From the NCBI RefSeq assembly GCF_016428645.1, contig NZ_JAELXW010000006.1:116297-180296 (forward strand): a DNA stretch of 64,000 nt, written 5' to 3'. Below, one piece after another: positions 51,878 through 59,942 of the stretch. Every line of letters starts with the position of its first letter. The stretch's first letter is position 1. The notes under the pieces were generated by a model that saw only the letters and a program-made list of their open reading frames with translations, was not told the DNA's origin and ran no database searches. This DNA comes from Glycomyces salinus. Its GTDB lineage: Bacteria > Actinomycetota > Actinomycetes > Mycobacteriales > Micromonosporaceae. The position numbers and the translations under genes are program-made.

Positions 51878-53101
51878 TCAGTGCCGAGCGAGTTGCGGCT
51901 GGCGCATCTGGGCGAACATGCCGTAGTCGCCGAACGCGTTGTCGATGTCGGCGGGGTGGAGCCCGTAGCGGCCCAGCCCGTACTCGTGCGCGCGGGCCCG
52001 AGCCGGGCGGGCCAGAATCGACTCGAGCGCGGCCGCGTCGGTCTGGCTCCAGCGCGTGCCCAGCAGCCGGTAGAGCTCGGGGACGGCTGCGTGGGGGTCG
52101 GCGGTCAGCCAGTCGTAGGGGACGTCGATGATCCGTTCGGGCTGGATGCGGGGGCGCTGGTCGCGGGCGCGTTCGACTAGGCGGGAGGTCTGGCGCAGGC
52201 ACATCTGCCCGATCTCGGCCAGGTCCGGGCGGCGGACATGGAGTCGGGTGGAGGTCTCGACCAGGGAGCAGATCGATCCGAGCACGGTGGCCGGGTCGCG
52301 GTGCATCCACACGATCGACGCGACGGGGAACAGGCGCACCAACTGGTCGAGGTGTTCTAGGTGGGTCGGGGATTTGAGCACCCACCGGGCGCGGGGTCTG
52401 CCGTGCTGGAGGACTTGGAGGGCCTGCTTGAAGAAGTCGTAGTCGCCCGTCCAGTCCCGCTCGGTCAGCCATTGCTCGTATTCGCGCATCTGGGCGCGCG
52501 CCAGGTGATGAGCGCCGTGCGGCATCAGGTGCGGCTCCTCGTCGACCTTCTCGGGGTCGAGCGGGTGGATCGAGATCAGCGCCGGTGCCAGCCGGTGGAC
52601 GGTGTCGAAGGCGCGGGCCAGGCGGCGGCTGATCGCCTGTTCCTCGGCCTCGGGCCGGGCCAAGTCGGTGTGCATGTACTCGCGCAGCAGCGGCCCGCGA
52701 TGCCCGGCCGAGTGGGCCAGGATGTTGTGCGTCAGCGTCGTCGCCGTGCGGGGAAGCCCGACGACGATGATCGGGCGTTCGATGACCTCGTCGCCGATCT
52801 CGGGGTGCTGGGCGTGCAGGCGCTGAATGCGGAAGTAGTTCTCCATGCGGGCCTGGACGTCTTTGACCGCCGAGATCCAGCCGACCGACCGGAGCCGGTC
52901 GACTCCGGCGAACCAGGCCAGCAGGTACTGGAACGAATCGATAAGGGCCGGGTCGCCGATCTCGGTGTCGGTAGCGAGCCCGGCGGCCCGCGCCGCACGG
53001 GCGCGGAGCCGCGCGAAGGTGCGGGGCGGTCGGGCTCGGCCGCGGGCGGTCGGCCACAGCAGGCTGTCGAGGATCGGAACCATCGCCGAGGTGCGTTTCA
53101 T
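51878..53101 (-). CDS. Sulfotransferase-family protein
   Basis: A 407-residue PAPS-dependent sulfotransferase. The 5'-phosphosulfate loop is IIVVGLPRTATTLTHNIL near 108-125; the 3'-phosphate motif is VWMHRDPATVLGSICSL near 272-288. It belongs to the bacterial group often annotated as sulfotransferase family protein. Sulfation of the lanthipeptide, of a glycan, or of an unrelated metabolite are all possible; its neighbourhood with the FxLD genes makes a tailoring role attractive but unproven. Confidence 0.85.
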   Translation of the reverse strand: MKRTSAMVPILDSLLWPTARGRARPPRTFARLRARAARAAGLATDTEIGDPALIDSFQYLLAWFAGVDRLRSVGWISAVKDVQARMENYFRIQRLHAQHPEIGDEVIERPIIVVGLPRTATTLTHNILAHSAGHRGPLLREYMHTDLARPEAEEQAISRRLARAFDTVHRLAPALISIHPLDPEKVDEEPHLMPHGAHHLARAQMREYEQWLTERDWTGDYDFFKQALQVLQHGRPRARWVLKSPTHLEHLDQLVRLFPVASIVWMHRDPATVLGSICSLVETSTRLHVRRPDLAEIGQMCLRQTSRLVERARDQRPRIQPERIIDVPYDWLTADPHAAVPELYRLLGTRWSQTDAAALESILARPARARAHEYGLGRYGLHPADIDNAFGDYGMFAQMRQPQLARH

Positions 53102-53136
53102 CGTCTACTCCAGGGGGTTGCGGTTGTAGTTGGGGG

Positions 53137-53385
53137 TCAGAGTCCTTGGCCTGGTGGGGCCTTGGGGCCGGTGCGCAGGCGTCGCACGGCTCGGACGATC
53201 AGGTGCAGTCCGGTGGCGGTGGTGACCAACCCGGCGGCGCCGACCGCGACTGCCAGCGCCACATCGTCGTCCCACAGGCCTACGGCGGTGGCGATGCCGG
53301 CGAGCCCGAAGCCCCACAGAATCACCGGCCCGGTCAGGCGGGCCGCCCATTCCAGAGCGACGCTGGCGGTGTTCAAGCGGTCCAC
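53137..53385 (-). CDS. Small membrane protein
   Basis: An 82-residue protein with two membrane helices (ARLTGPVILWGFGLAGIATAVG and ALAVAVGAAGLVTTATGLHLIV) and a basic C-terminus. GTG 53385 has GGGGAGG 9-10 nt upstream; a TTG at 53481 would add 32 residues but lacks a ribosome site. No function recognised. First of two adjacent small membrane-protein genes. Confidence 0.6.
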   Translation of the reverse strand: MDRLNTASVALEWAARLTGPVILWGFGLAGIATAVGLWDDDVALAVAVGAAGLVTTATGLHLIVRAVRRLRTGPKAPPGQGL

Positions 53386-53467
53386 GGCCGGATCGCCTCC
53401 CCACAGTTGTTGGCGGCTGGCGGTGTGTCGCCTGCTGGGTGCGGTCCGGTCACGATCCTCCTCCGAG

Positions 53468-53653
53468 CTAGCCGAAGACAATGACGGCGGCGATCGCGGC
53501 GATGACCAGGCCGAGCGTGAAGCGTCTGGCCTTCCATCGCTGGTAGGGGGAGGACCACAGAATCGCGAAGAAGATCAGCAGAATGCCGACAACGATCCCG
53601 GGGACGGCGGCGAGCACGTCGACGGAGAAGGATGCGGTGAGGTGAAGGTCCAT
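53468..53653 (-). CDS. Small membrane protein
   Basis: A 61-residue protein with two hydrophobic stretches (VDVLAAVPGIVVGILLIFFAILW and RFTLGLVIAAIAAVIVFG) separated by SSPYQRWKAR. ATG at 53653. The small size and two helices resemble short membrane subunits or immunity-like peptides seen in peptide-antibiotic regions, but no family is recognised. Confidence 0.6.
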   Translation of the reverse strand: MDLHLTASFSVDVLAAVPGIVVGILLIFFAILWSSPYQRWKARRFTLGLVIAAIAAVIVFG

Positions 53654-53676
53654 AAGGGTCTAGTCCTGGGTCGGGG

Positions 53677-53910
53677 TCAATGCTGGTGGATGTCGTAGAC
53701 CGGGCTGCCGCCGCATTTGCGGCAGTTGCGCCATCGGCGGTGGGTGCTGAGGCGCATGAGGGCCATCCAGGACGGCTCCCAGTCGCGGCCGGTCCCGTCG
53801 CAGGCGCGGCAGGCGTCCTGGGTGTAGGTGTGGCGGGAGTAGAGGACGACGCCGATCCAGAAGGCGGCGATGGCCACACAGAGGAGGGCGGTCTTGAGCA
53901 GGGTGGACAT
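53677..53910 (-). CDS. Membrane-anchored zinc-ribbon-like protein
   Basis: A 77-residue protein with one N-terminal membrane helix (about 5-25) and two CxxC pairs, CRACDGTG (34-41) and CRKCGGSP (63-70), like half of a DnaJ-type zinc finger. The cytoplasmic or extracytoplasmic side is undecided. ATG 53910. Function unknown; short gaps and the same strand place it in the small-protein cassette. Confidence 0.65.
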   Translation of the reverse strand: MSTLLKTALLCVAIAAFWIGVVLYSRHTYTQDACRACDGTGRDWEPSWMALMRLSTHRRWRNCRKCGGSPVYDIHQH

Positions 53911-54000
53911 GTGGGATACCTGGGTGCGTTAGCGATGGGGGAGGTCGGGGTTGCCGCCGAGGGTGACCGGTGGTGGGGGCCGGTGGCGGCGTCGCGGGTT

Positions 54001-54372
54001 TCAGACATGGTCGTCTCCCGGGGTAGTGATGCCAGTGTGGAGCTGGATGCCGAGTTCGGTGTCGAGGTCGGTGCCGTCGAAGATCGTGGCTACGGCTGCC
54101 TGTACGGCTCGGGTGACGCCTTCGCGCGCCTTCGAGCCGTGCTGGAGCCCGAGGGCGTGGGCGCCTAGTGACCATTCGGCTTCGAGATTGCCGTCGTCGT
54201 CTCGCTCGAAGACCGCGATCGGCCGGTCGCTTCCGCCCGGCTCGTAGGCGACGAGATCGAGCATGGTGCCGCCGTGGTCGGTGGCCGTCAGGACCATCTC
54301 GCGGGCGAAGCGATGGAACCGCGCGAGCGTGTCTCCAGCGCGGATGGGGCTGGTGCTCTGCTGGTTGACCAT
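54001..54372 (-). CDS. Hypothetical protein of the small-gene cassette
   Basis: A 123-residue soluble protein beginning MVNQQSTSPIRAGDTLARF. Alternating strands (DLVAYEPGGSDRPIAVFERDDDGNLEAEWSL) precede a helix (REGVTRAVQAAVATIFDGTDL). No family recognised. ATG 54372. It is one of a run of co-directional small genes upstream of the lanthipeptide genes. Confidence 0.65.
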   Translation of the reverse strand: MVNQQSTSPIRAGDTLARFHRFAREMVLTATDHGGTMLDLVAYEPGGSDRPIAVFERDDDGNLEAEWSLGAHALGLQHGSKAREGVTRAVQAAVATIFDGTDLDTELGIQLHTGITTPGDDHV

Positions 54373-54393
54373 GGGCTGTTGCTCCAGTCTGGT

Positions 54394-54753
54394 TCAGTGC
54401 TGGTAGTAGCCGCTGCGGAATGTCGGGTCGACGGCGATCCAGAGTCCTTCGCCGGTCTTGCGGACGGTCTCGCGCACTGCTGTTCGGTCGAAGTCGTCGA
54501 CACCGATCCAATCGGCGAAGCAGTAGTTCGAGCGCACCCGTGGTTCGAGCGGGTAGCCGTGCTGTCGGCGGCCGAGCAAGGTGACTGTCGCCAGCCAGAC
54601 GGTGCGGTCGGCGGAGCGGAGCAGTTCGACGGCGACGCTGGCGGCGTTCCATCGGGCCGAGAACCGCAGTTCCCGGTCGTCGATGACGGTGGTGTCGACC
54701 AGGCTCCCGGCGATCCACTCTGCGGTCGCTACCCGCGTTTGTGGACCTTCCAC
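54394..54753 (-). CDS. Hypothetical protein of the small-gene cassette
   Basis: A 119-residue protein starting GTG 54753, overlapping the upstream gene end by 25 bp. Motifs of note are RFSARWNAASVAVELLRSADRTVWLATVTLLGRRQHGYPLEPRVR and the C-terminal GLWIAVDPTFRSGYYQH, none assignable. The start is uncertain because the nearest GGAG is 12 nt away. Confidence 0.6.
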   Translation of the reverse strand: MEGPQTRVATAEWIAGSLVDTTVIDDRELRFSARWNAASVAVELLRSADRTVWLATVTLLGRRQHGYPLEPRVRSNYCFADWIGVDDFDRTAVRETVRKTGEGLWIAVDPTFRSGYYQH

Positions 54754-55019
54754 AGGTTCGTGATCTCCGTCTTGGCTTTGTCGATCTCGGATGCTGACCA
54801 GTTCGACGGCAGCGCGAACCGCGGCTGTCCTGAGTCGAGTCCGGTCGCGACGGTGCGCTTCTTTGACTCGGGGTCGGGATGGACGCGCAGTAGGCTGGCC
54901 GAGTCCGCCTCGGTCTCGGCGTACACGCGGTAGTGCGCGCCGTCGTCGCCGATGCCGAGCTTGAACTCGCCGATGTTGATCTTGGCGCCGGGCTGCGGTT
55001 CGGCTTCCGTGGTGGTCAT
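54729..55019 (-). CDS. Hypothetical protein of the small-gene cassette
   Basis: A 96-residue protein. Sequence elements INIGEFKLGIGDDGAHYRVYAE and LPSNWSASEIDKAKTEITNLWKVHKRG suggest a small alpha/beta fold. ATG 55019 overlaps the upstream stop as ATGA, so it is coupled to the next gene. No family recognised. Confidence 0.65.
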   Translation of the reverse strand: MTTTEAEPQPGAKINIGEFKLGIGDDGAHYRVYAETEADSASLLRVHPDPESKKRTVATGLDSGQPRFALPSNWSASEIDKAKTEITNLWKVHKRG

Positions 55020-55291
55020 GCGATCACCTTCCACTGCCGCAGGAATCCCTCGAGGGCGTCGAAGAAGGCCTTCAGGTTCTCCTCGCCGCCGATGAGCGCG
55101 CGGTAGGTCGGGTGCCACCGCTCGGTCAGTCGGCCGTCGAAGTCCAGCACTGCCGGGCCGAGTCCCATGCGTTGGTTGCCCTTGGTCGCCTCGCACCAGA
55201 AGAAGTTGTCCCCGGTGCGTTGGACCAGGATCTCCTCGGCCTGGCATCCGGCGACCTGGCTCATGTCGATCGAACATCGCAGTTCCTTCAT
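55016..55291 (-). CDS. Hypothetical protein of the small-gene cassette
   Basis: A 91-residue protein, MKELRCSIDMSQVAGCQ onward, with FFWCEATKGNQRMGLGPAVLDFDG and a C-terminal helix LKAFFDALEGFLRQWKV. Three cysteines. ATG 55291 and its stop overlap both neighbours as ATGA, so three genes are translationally chained. Function unknown. Confidence 0.65.
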   Translation of the reverse strand: MKELRCSIDMSQVAGCQAEEILVQRTGDNFFWCEATKGNQRMGLGPAVLDFDGRLTERWHPTYRALIGGEENLKAFFDALEGFLRQWKVIA

Positions 55292-55650
55292 AACGGCCTC
55301 ACTCCCATCGCCGCGGGCAGATCGCGGTAGGCGTAGGCGGCCCCTGGCGGGAGGCCGGCCTCGGCTTCGGTGAGGAGGTGTTCCCGGGCGGCCTGCCGTA
55401 GTTCGGCGGTGGTGGCGAGTTCTTTGAAGTCCTGGATTGCGGCGGCGCGTGCGGCGCAGCCGTCGCGTCCCCATCGCTTGCCGCAGCACATGCAGACGCG
55501 GCGGCCGAAGCCGAAGAAGGTCCGTGTCCAGGCGTAGTGGAACCGGAGATCGAACTTCGCGGCCCGGCGCCTTCGATGGCGTTCCTGGCCCGGGGACTCG
55601 TCGCGCGTCTCGGCGCTGGCGGGTCCCCGACGTATCATGGTCGAGGTCAT
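55288..55650 (-). CDS. Cysteine-containing hypothetical protein, first of cassette
   Basis: A 120-residue basic protein. The middle FFGFGRRVCMCCGKRWGRDGCAARAAAIQ has four cysteines in a CxC-C..C pattern that could hold zinc. The end AGLPPGAAYAYRDLPAAMGVRPL is uncharged. ATG 55650 has AGGAGG 11 nt away. It is the first gene of a minus-strand run that may extend to the lanthipeptide genes. Confidence 0.6.
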   Translation of the reverse strand: MTSTMIRRGPASAETRDESPGQERHRRRRAAKFDLRFHYAWTRTFFGFGRRVCMCCGKRWGRDGCAARAAAIQDFKELATTAELRQAAREHLLTEAEAGLPPGAAYAYRDLPAAMGVRPL

Positions 55651-56056
55651 GGGAGCTGTAGCCTCCTGTGATTTCAGAGGCGGCCCGCCCGAGATGCGTT
55701 CCGGCAAGATCTCATGCTCGAAGCGGGCCGCCCGTCTTTGTGATGGCGGGAATCGATGAAGTTGTGCCCGCCCGCCTCCGCAGACCCCTCAGTGAGGGAG
55801 ACGGGCGGGACCGGGCCGCCTCGCGGCAACGACGGTCGAACCGCCCTGCGAGTCAGCAACCGCGCTAGCGGCGCCCCTGAGTCAAGTCACTCTCAGCAAC
55901 ATCATGACTCTTGTCACCAGATTATGTGTGATCTAATCTATGGATGTCAAGAGTTGAAATTCAACTTGTTGATCCGCGTGTCGTACAGTCTCGGGATAGG
56001 TTATGCCGCCCCCAGCAAGTACGTGATCGCGGGGTAGGGTTTCGAAAGGTAGAAGG
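55651..56056. promoter_or_regulatory. Structured leader and divergent promoter region
   Basis: A 406-bp gap. Two nested hairpins are visible: GGCGGCCCGC/GCGGGCCGCC (55679-55688, 55723-55732, with an inner GAGAT/ATCTC stem) and CCCGCCC/GGGCGGG (55767-55773, 55803-55809) enclosing CCCTC-agt-GAGGG. They would form a leader or attenuator upstream of the minus-strand cassette. The AT-rich part at 55900-56030 should hold the divergent promoters. Confidence 0.5.
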
Positions 56057-56941
56057 ATGCCCGCTGACCTGGAGGTAGACACGATGAAGCGTCCGATCGG
56101 GCCCACAGTCCCGCGCTGGCAACTCGGTGCTCTGCTCCGGCAAGCTAGGCTCGCGGCGAATCTTGACCAATCGGATGCCAAGGATCATCTCGGATGCTCG
56201 ATGGGAAAGATCACGAACATCGAGACCGGCCAAGTAGGCGTGGTGAAGTCGGTGGTCAAAGACCTGCTCGACCTCTACGGCATCAACGACCCTGACGAGC
56301 GTGAGCGGTATTTCGAACTCCAGCGCCTTGGGAAATCGCGAGGATGGTGGGCGAGCCACGGTCAGCTTCCGACAACGTTCCAGGACTTCCTGGGCGTCGA
56401 GTCGGCTGCCACCATCATCGAGGGCTTCGAACTCTCGATCGTTCCGGGGCTGCTTCAGACCGAAGATTATGCTCGGGCTCACGAGCAGGCTCTGGCACCC
56501 GGCCAGTCGAACGATTGGATCGAACGCCAGGTCGAACTTCGGATGGATCGCAGGAAACACGTCCTTGAGGCTGACGATCGTCCGCGGCTGTGGGTCATCC
56601 TCGACGAGAGCATTCTTCATCGCCTGGTGGGTGGACGGGAGGTCATGAAGGAGCAGTTGACCTACATGCTTGACCAGATAGAAACCAAGATCTGCGAGTT
56701 CCAGATCGTCCCGTTCTCTGCCGGTGACTACGCAGGCACCCTCGGCAAGCTGGACATCTACTCGTTTGACGAGGAACTGCACACGCCTATAGCCTTCGTT
56801 GAGTCGCAGGCAGGCAGCCTCTACATGGAGAAACCCGAGGAGCTGCGGCGCTGCATCGACGCCTATACTTACATCAGGTCCACCGCGCTCAGCCCGGAAG
56901 AATCGGTAAAGCTCTTGAAACAACGAGCGCAGAACCTCTAG
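56057..56941 (+). CDS. XRE/DUF5753 regulator (Scr1-like)
   Basis: A 294-residue regulator: HTH_XRE at about 20-75 (LGALLRQARLAANLDQSDAKDHLGCSMGKITNIETGQVGV), then a DUF5753 domain (about 110-285) with FELSIVPGLLQTEDYARA and VILDESILHRLVGG. This architecture is frequent in actinomycetes and is paired with DUF397 genes, as here 9 bp downstream. The S. coelicolor homologues are described as a toxin-antitoxin-like pair; a direct toxin role here is not shown. Confidence 0.92.
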   Translation: MPADLEVDTMKRPIGPTVPRWQLGALLRQARLAANLDQSDAKDHLGCSMGKITNIETGQVGVVKSVVKDLLDLYGINDPDERERYFELQRLGKSRGWWASHGQLPTTFQDFLGVESAATIIEGFELSIVPGLLQTEDYARAHEQALAPGQSNDWIERQVELRMDRRKHVLEADDRPRLWVILDESILHRLVGGREVMKEQLTYMLDQIETKICEFQIVPFSAGDYAGTLGKLDIYSFDEELHTPIAFVESQAGSLYMEKPEELRRCIDAYTYIRSTALSPEESVKLLKQRAQNL

Positions 56942-56950
56942 GGAACTGTC

Positions 56951-57163
56951 ATGACGAGCCTTGAATTGAACTCCATCACCTGGCGGAAGTCCAGCCGATC
57001 CTCGGCCAACGGCAACTGCGTCGAGGTTGCATGCCCGCACGACACCGTGGTCGCCGTCCGTGACTCGAAGCTGCCGACTGAAGGCGACTTCCCGCACCTG
57101 TTGGTCGACGCAGATGCCTGGTCCGGTCTGATCGCCGGAATCAAGGACGGCTCGATCTCCTAG
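56951..57163 (+). CDS. DUF397 protein partner
   Basis: A 70-residue DUF397 protein: ITWRKSSRSSANGNCVEVA, then VVAVRDSKLPTEGDFPHLLVDADAWSGLIAGIKDG. The WRKSSxSxxNGxCVEVA and VAVRDSK blocks are the family signature. It follows the XRE/DUF5753 gene by 9 bp, the typical gene pair in actinomycete development and stress control. A perfect terminator hairpin closes the unit. Confidence 0.94.
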   Translation: MTSLELNSITWRKSSRSSANGNCVEVACPHDTVVAVRDSKLPTEGDFPHLLVDADAWSGLIAGIKDGSIS

Positions 57164-57177
57164 CCCCAGCCGACTTT

Positions 57178-57213
57178 GGCAAGGGCGTGTCTCCAGGGGG
57201 ACACGCCCTTGCC
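57178..57213 (+). terminator. Rho-independent terminator
   Basis: Perfect 14-bp stem GGCAAGGGCGTGTC with 8-nt loop, followed by TTTTGTGCTTTTT. It ends the XRE-DUF397 unit and lies just before the 3' end of the convergent oxygenase gene, so it may serve both. Confidence 0.92.
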
Positions 57214-57241
57214 TTTTGTGCTTTTTCAGGTGGTTTTTCAT

Positions 57242-58003
57242 CTATCCGCCCGTTCCGATCGTTGAACGCGTTTCGTTCTTGGTGAACCCAATCGGAAGCC
57301 GAGCTTCGGACCGTGGGTCGCCGACGACCCTGTTGAACAGGCGGTCGCCCTCGAACGCAGCTCGTCCGTGCAACCAGCGGGTGTTATCGAGGACGAGACC
57401 TTGGCCTGCGCACAGTTTGAAGCGGATCTGATGTTCGAGCAGGGCTTCGCGCAGGCTTTCCCACGCGCGCCGAGCATCTGAGGCCACTTCGACCAAGTCG
57501 TCGGCGCGGTAGCGCATCGCGACGTGGTCCCTCGCGAGGAGCTCGAACGTTGCCGCCGGCAACGCACCGGCCCCGAACCTGACAGCCTCTGGCTGGGAGA
57601 GGGTTTCCGCGGCCTGCGGATCGTGGGTTTGGAGGTGGCGGTAGACCGCCGCTCCATCGATCACCACCGTGGTACCGCCGATGGGTGCGGGGCTGACGCA
57701 GGCCAGGGCGAGTAGGTGTGGGGGATTCGGAAGACTCGACCCCTCGGTGTGCGGGCGGACCGCAGCCCTGCTGAACCCGACTCCGGCCGCGCGCTGGACT
57801 AGGTCTTCATCGGGACGGATGCCTGTGACATGGTCGGCGTCGGCGTCCCGATGGCCCCTTGAAATCATGAACGCACTGGCAAACCTGGTGAGCTGTGTTC
57901 GATCGGCGATGCCGGCGAACGTCACGATGCCGCGATCCCTCAGAGCCTCAACGACGGCCGCAGGCTGCTGATGGTCGACGTAGAAGTGTTCGAACTCGGA
58001 CAT
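57242..58003 (-). CDS. TauD/TfdA-like Fe(II)/2-oxoglutarate dioxygenase
   Basis: A 253-residue oxygenase of the TauD/clavaminate-synthase type. The iron facial triad is His85-x-Glu87 (RPHTEGSS; HxE rather than HxD, as in clavaminate synthase) and His212 in LDNTRWLHGRAAF, with Arg214 or Arg222 for 2-oxoglutarate. GGGAGG sits 6 nt before the ATG at 58003. It is alone, divergent from a Nudix gene. The substrate is unknown; amino acid or peptide hydroxylation is typical for the group. Confidence 0.85.
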   Translation of the reverse strand: MSEFEHFYVDHQQPAAVVEALRDRGIVTFAGIADRTQLTRFASAFMISRGHRDADADHVTGIRPDEDLVQRAAGVGFSRAAVRPHTEGSSLPNPPHLLALACVSPAPIGGTTVVIDGAAVYRHLQTHDPQAAETLSQPEAVRFGAGALPAATFELLARDHVAMRYRADDLVEVASDARRAWESLREALLEHQIRFKLCAGQGLVLDNTRWLHGRAAFEGDRLFNRVVGDPRSEARLPIGFTKNETRSTIGTGG

Positions 58004-58220
58004 GTGCTGCCTCCCGATTGCCGTGCTCACTCCACTGTCGGTGGTGGTCATGCCGCACTGCAAGACTCTGCACTTGACACGTAGTCAACATCGGCCTGAG
58101 CTGCGCGGACGGAGGTTGACAGATTGTCAACCCGATCGCGCTTCTCAGATGGTGCTTCTACTGAACGCACGTGCTAGCGTCCAAAAGGACCCGATTCCAC
58201 TCCGAGGTTCTGGAGCCACG

Positions 58221-58640
58221 ATGAGCGATCAACCCGCCTGGCAGCCAGCGCGATTCCCGGTCTCGATCAAGGGCGTCGCCGCCTGGGGCGGCGAGATTCT
58301 CCTGCTGCGGAACGAGAGGGACGAATTCGAGCTTCCCGGCGGCAAGATCGAGATAGACGAGACCCCGACCAGTTGCCTGGCGCGAGAGATCCAGGAGGAG
58401 ACCGGCTGGAACGTCGCGGTCGCCGACATCCTCCACTCTTGGCTCTACCACATCAAGGAAGGCGTGGACGTCTTCGTGGTGGCCTACGGCTGCCCGGTCC
58501 TTTCCGACAAGCCCCCGCGAGTGAGCCACGAGCACAAAGAAGCTCGACTTTTCAAGCCCGCCGAGGTACCCGACCTCAACATGCCCGAGGACTACAAGAT
58601 CGCCGTCGACAAGTGGTGCCGGATGCAGGGGCTGGAGTGA
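58221..58640 (+). CDS. Nudix hydrolase
   Basis: A 139-residue enzyme with Nudix box GGKIEIDETPTSCLAREIQEETGW, glutamates intact. The substrate class is not predictable; members hydrolyse (d)NTPs, sugar nucleotides or ADP-ribose compounds. It is followed after 6 bp by a zinc-ribbon/HTH/TPR regulator gene, a Nudix-regulator pairing seen elsewhere in actinobacteria. ATG 58221 is preceded by GGAG. Confidence 0.88.
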   Translation: MSDQPAWQPARFPVSIKGVAAWGGEILLLRNERDEFELPGGKIEIDETPTSCLAREIQEETGWNVAVADILHSWLYHIKEGVDVFVVAYGCPVLSDKPPRVSHEHKEARLFKPAEVPDLNMPEDYKIAVDKWCRMQGLE

Positions 58641-58646
58641 TGCGCG

Positions 58647-59921
58647 ATGGCGCTGGTCTGTGGCACCTGCGGGACCGAGCTGCATGACGGAAGCTCCTGC
58701 GTGGCCTGTCGTGCAGCCGATGGTCTGATGCCCGCCCTTCCAGGGGCGGGACCGGCCCGCGTCGCTGTGCTGGCCTGGTTGCAACCTCGAGCTCAAGCAG
58801 CACTCGCCACTGGCCGGCTCTCACTGATCCTGCGGACCTGGCGCTCAATCACCGGCACACAGCAGGCCGAGATCGCAGACGCGCTGGGGTACACAACCAC
58901 CTACCTCTCGAAGATCGAGAACAACCGCCGAGACATCACCAACCTCGCCGACCGCCGCCGCATCGCCGACTACCTCGGGCTCGCACCGCACGTCCTCGGC
59001 GTCACCGACGAGCAGAGTGGCGACTACCGGACCATGCTGGAGTTCGGCGAGGCCACCCTGCGCCTGGCCGCAGTCGCCCGCAACGCCGGACGCCCTGCCG
59101 CGGCGCTGAACGAACTGTGGCCGCTCATCCAGAAGCTTGAAGACCGCGTTCAGCACGGCTACATCGATCCGGGGATGGTCTCTCTGCTCGCTAGAGCCCG
59201 GAGCGCGCTCGGGGTCTACCTCGGCGACATCCTCCCGGCCCAGGGCCTCGCAGTCTCGTCCCGGTGGACCGGCCGCGCCCTCGCGCTGACCGAACGACTC
59301 GGCGACGCCGACCTCCACGCGCGAGCGCTGCGCAGCCACGGCAACGAACTGCGCAAAGCCGGCAACCTCGAAGGGGCGATCCGGCGACTGCGTCAAAGCG
59401 CTGAACTCGCACACAACGACCTGAAACCGACCGTACTGACCGCGCTGGCGCGAGCAGCGGCCGAAGCCGACGCGCCGGAGCTGTTCGACGAGGTCGTAGC
59501 CGACGCCCGGCGGCTGGCCGACACCACCGCGCCTTCGGCACTGTTCAACGGTGCGATCGTCGCTGAGGTGCACCTTCGGGGCCTGCTGCACTTGGGCCGG
59601 AAGCGCGAAGCCGCCCGGATCCTTGAAGTACCGATCGAAGGCGCTGCCGGCTCAGCACCGCAATGGCGTGCGATCGCCATGATCACCAAGGGCGAAGTGC
59701 TGGCTGAAACCGGTGCGACCGAGGATGCCGCAAGGCTGCTACCGCAGGCAGTCAACGAGGCACGGGCCTGCCGTCTGCCCCAGCAGCTCCAGCGGATCGC
59801 TCGCCTCGCCAAGGTCTCACCAAGTCTCGAAGCAATAGCAATGGACAGCCGCACCGCACTGGGTGAACTCGCGGCGGCCAAACCTGGTACACACGATCAC
59901 CGCATTCCACAGCAAGATTGA
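58647..59921 (+). CDS. Zinc-ribbon/XRE/TPR fusion regulator
   Basis: A 424-residue protein with three parts. Residues 5-21 have four cysteines (Cys5, Cys8, Cys18, Cys21) as a small zinc ribbon. An HTH_XRE domain follows at about 62-115 (LRTWRSITGTQQAEIADALGYTTTYLSKIENNRRDI). About 120-410 is a helical TPR-like array, with repeats such as LERLGDADLHARALRSHGNELRKAGNLEGAIRRLRQSAELA. The TPR part probably senses a peptide or partner protein. The gene is 6 bp after the Nudix gene. Confidence 0.82.
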   Translation: MALVCGTCGTELHDGSSCVACRAADGLMPALPGAGPARVAVLAWLQPRAQAALATGRLSLILRTWRSITGTQQAEIADALGYTTTYLSKIENNRRDITNLADRRRIADYLGLAPHVLGVTDEQSGDYRTMLEFGEATLRLAAVARNAGRPAAALNELWPLIQKLEDRVQHGYIDPGMVSLLARARSALGVYLGDILPAQGLAVSSRWTGRALALTERLGDADLHARALRSHGNELRKAGNLEGAIRRLRQSAELAHNDLKPTVLTALARAAAEADAPELFDEVVADARRLADTTAPSALFNGAIVAEVHLRGLLHLGRKREAARILEVPIEGAAGSAPQWRAIAMITKGEVLAETGATEDAARLLPQAVNEARACRLPQQLQRIARLAKVSPSLEAIAMDSRTALGELAAAKPGTHDHRIPQQD

Positions 59922-59942
59922 TCTAGGAAGGGCCACCCCTGA

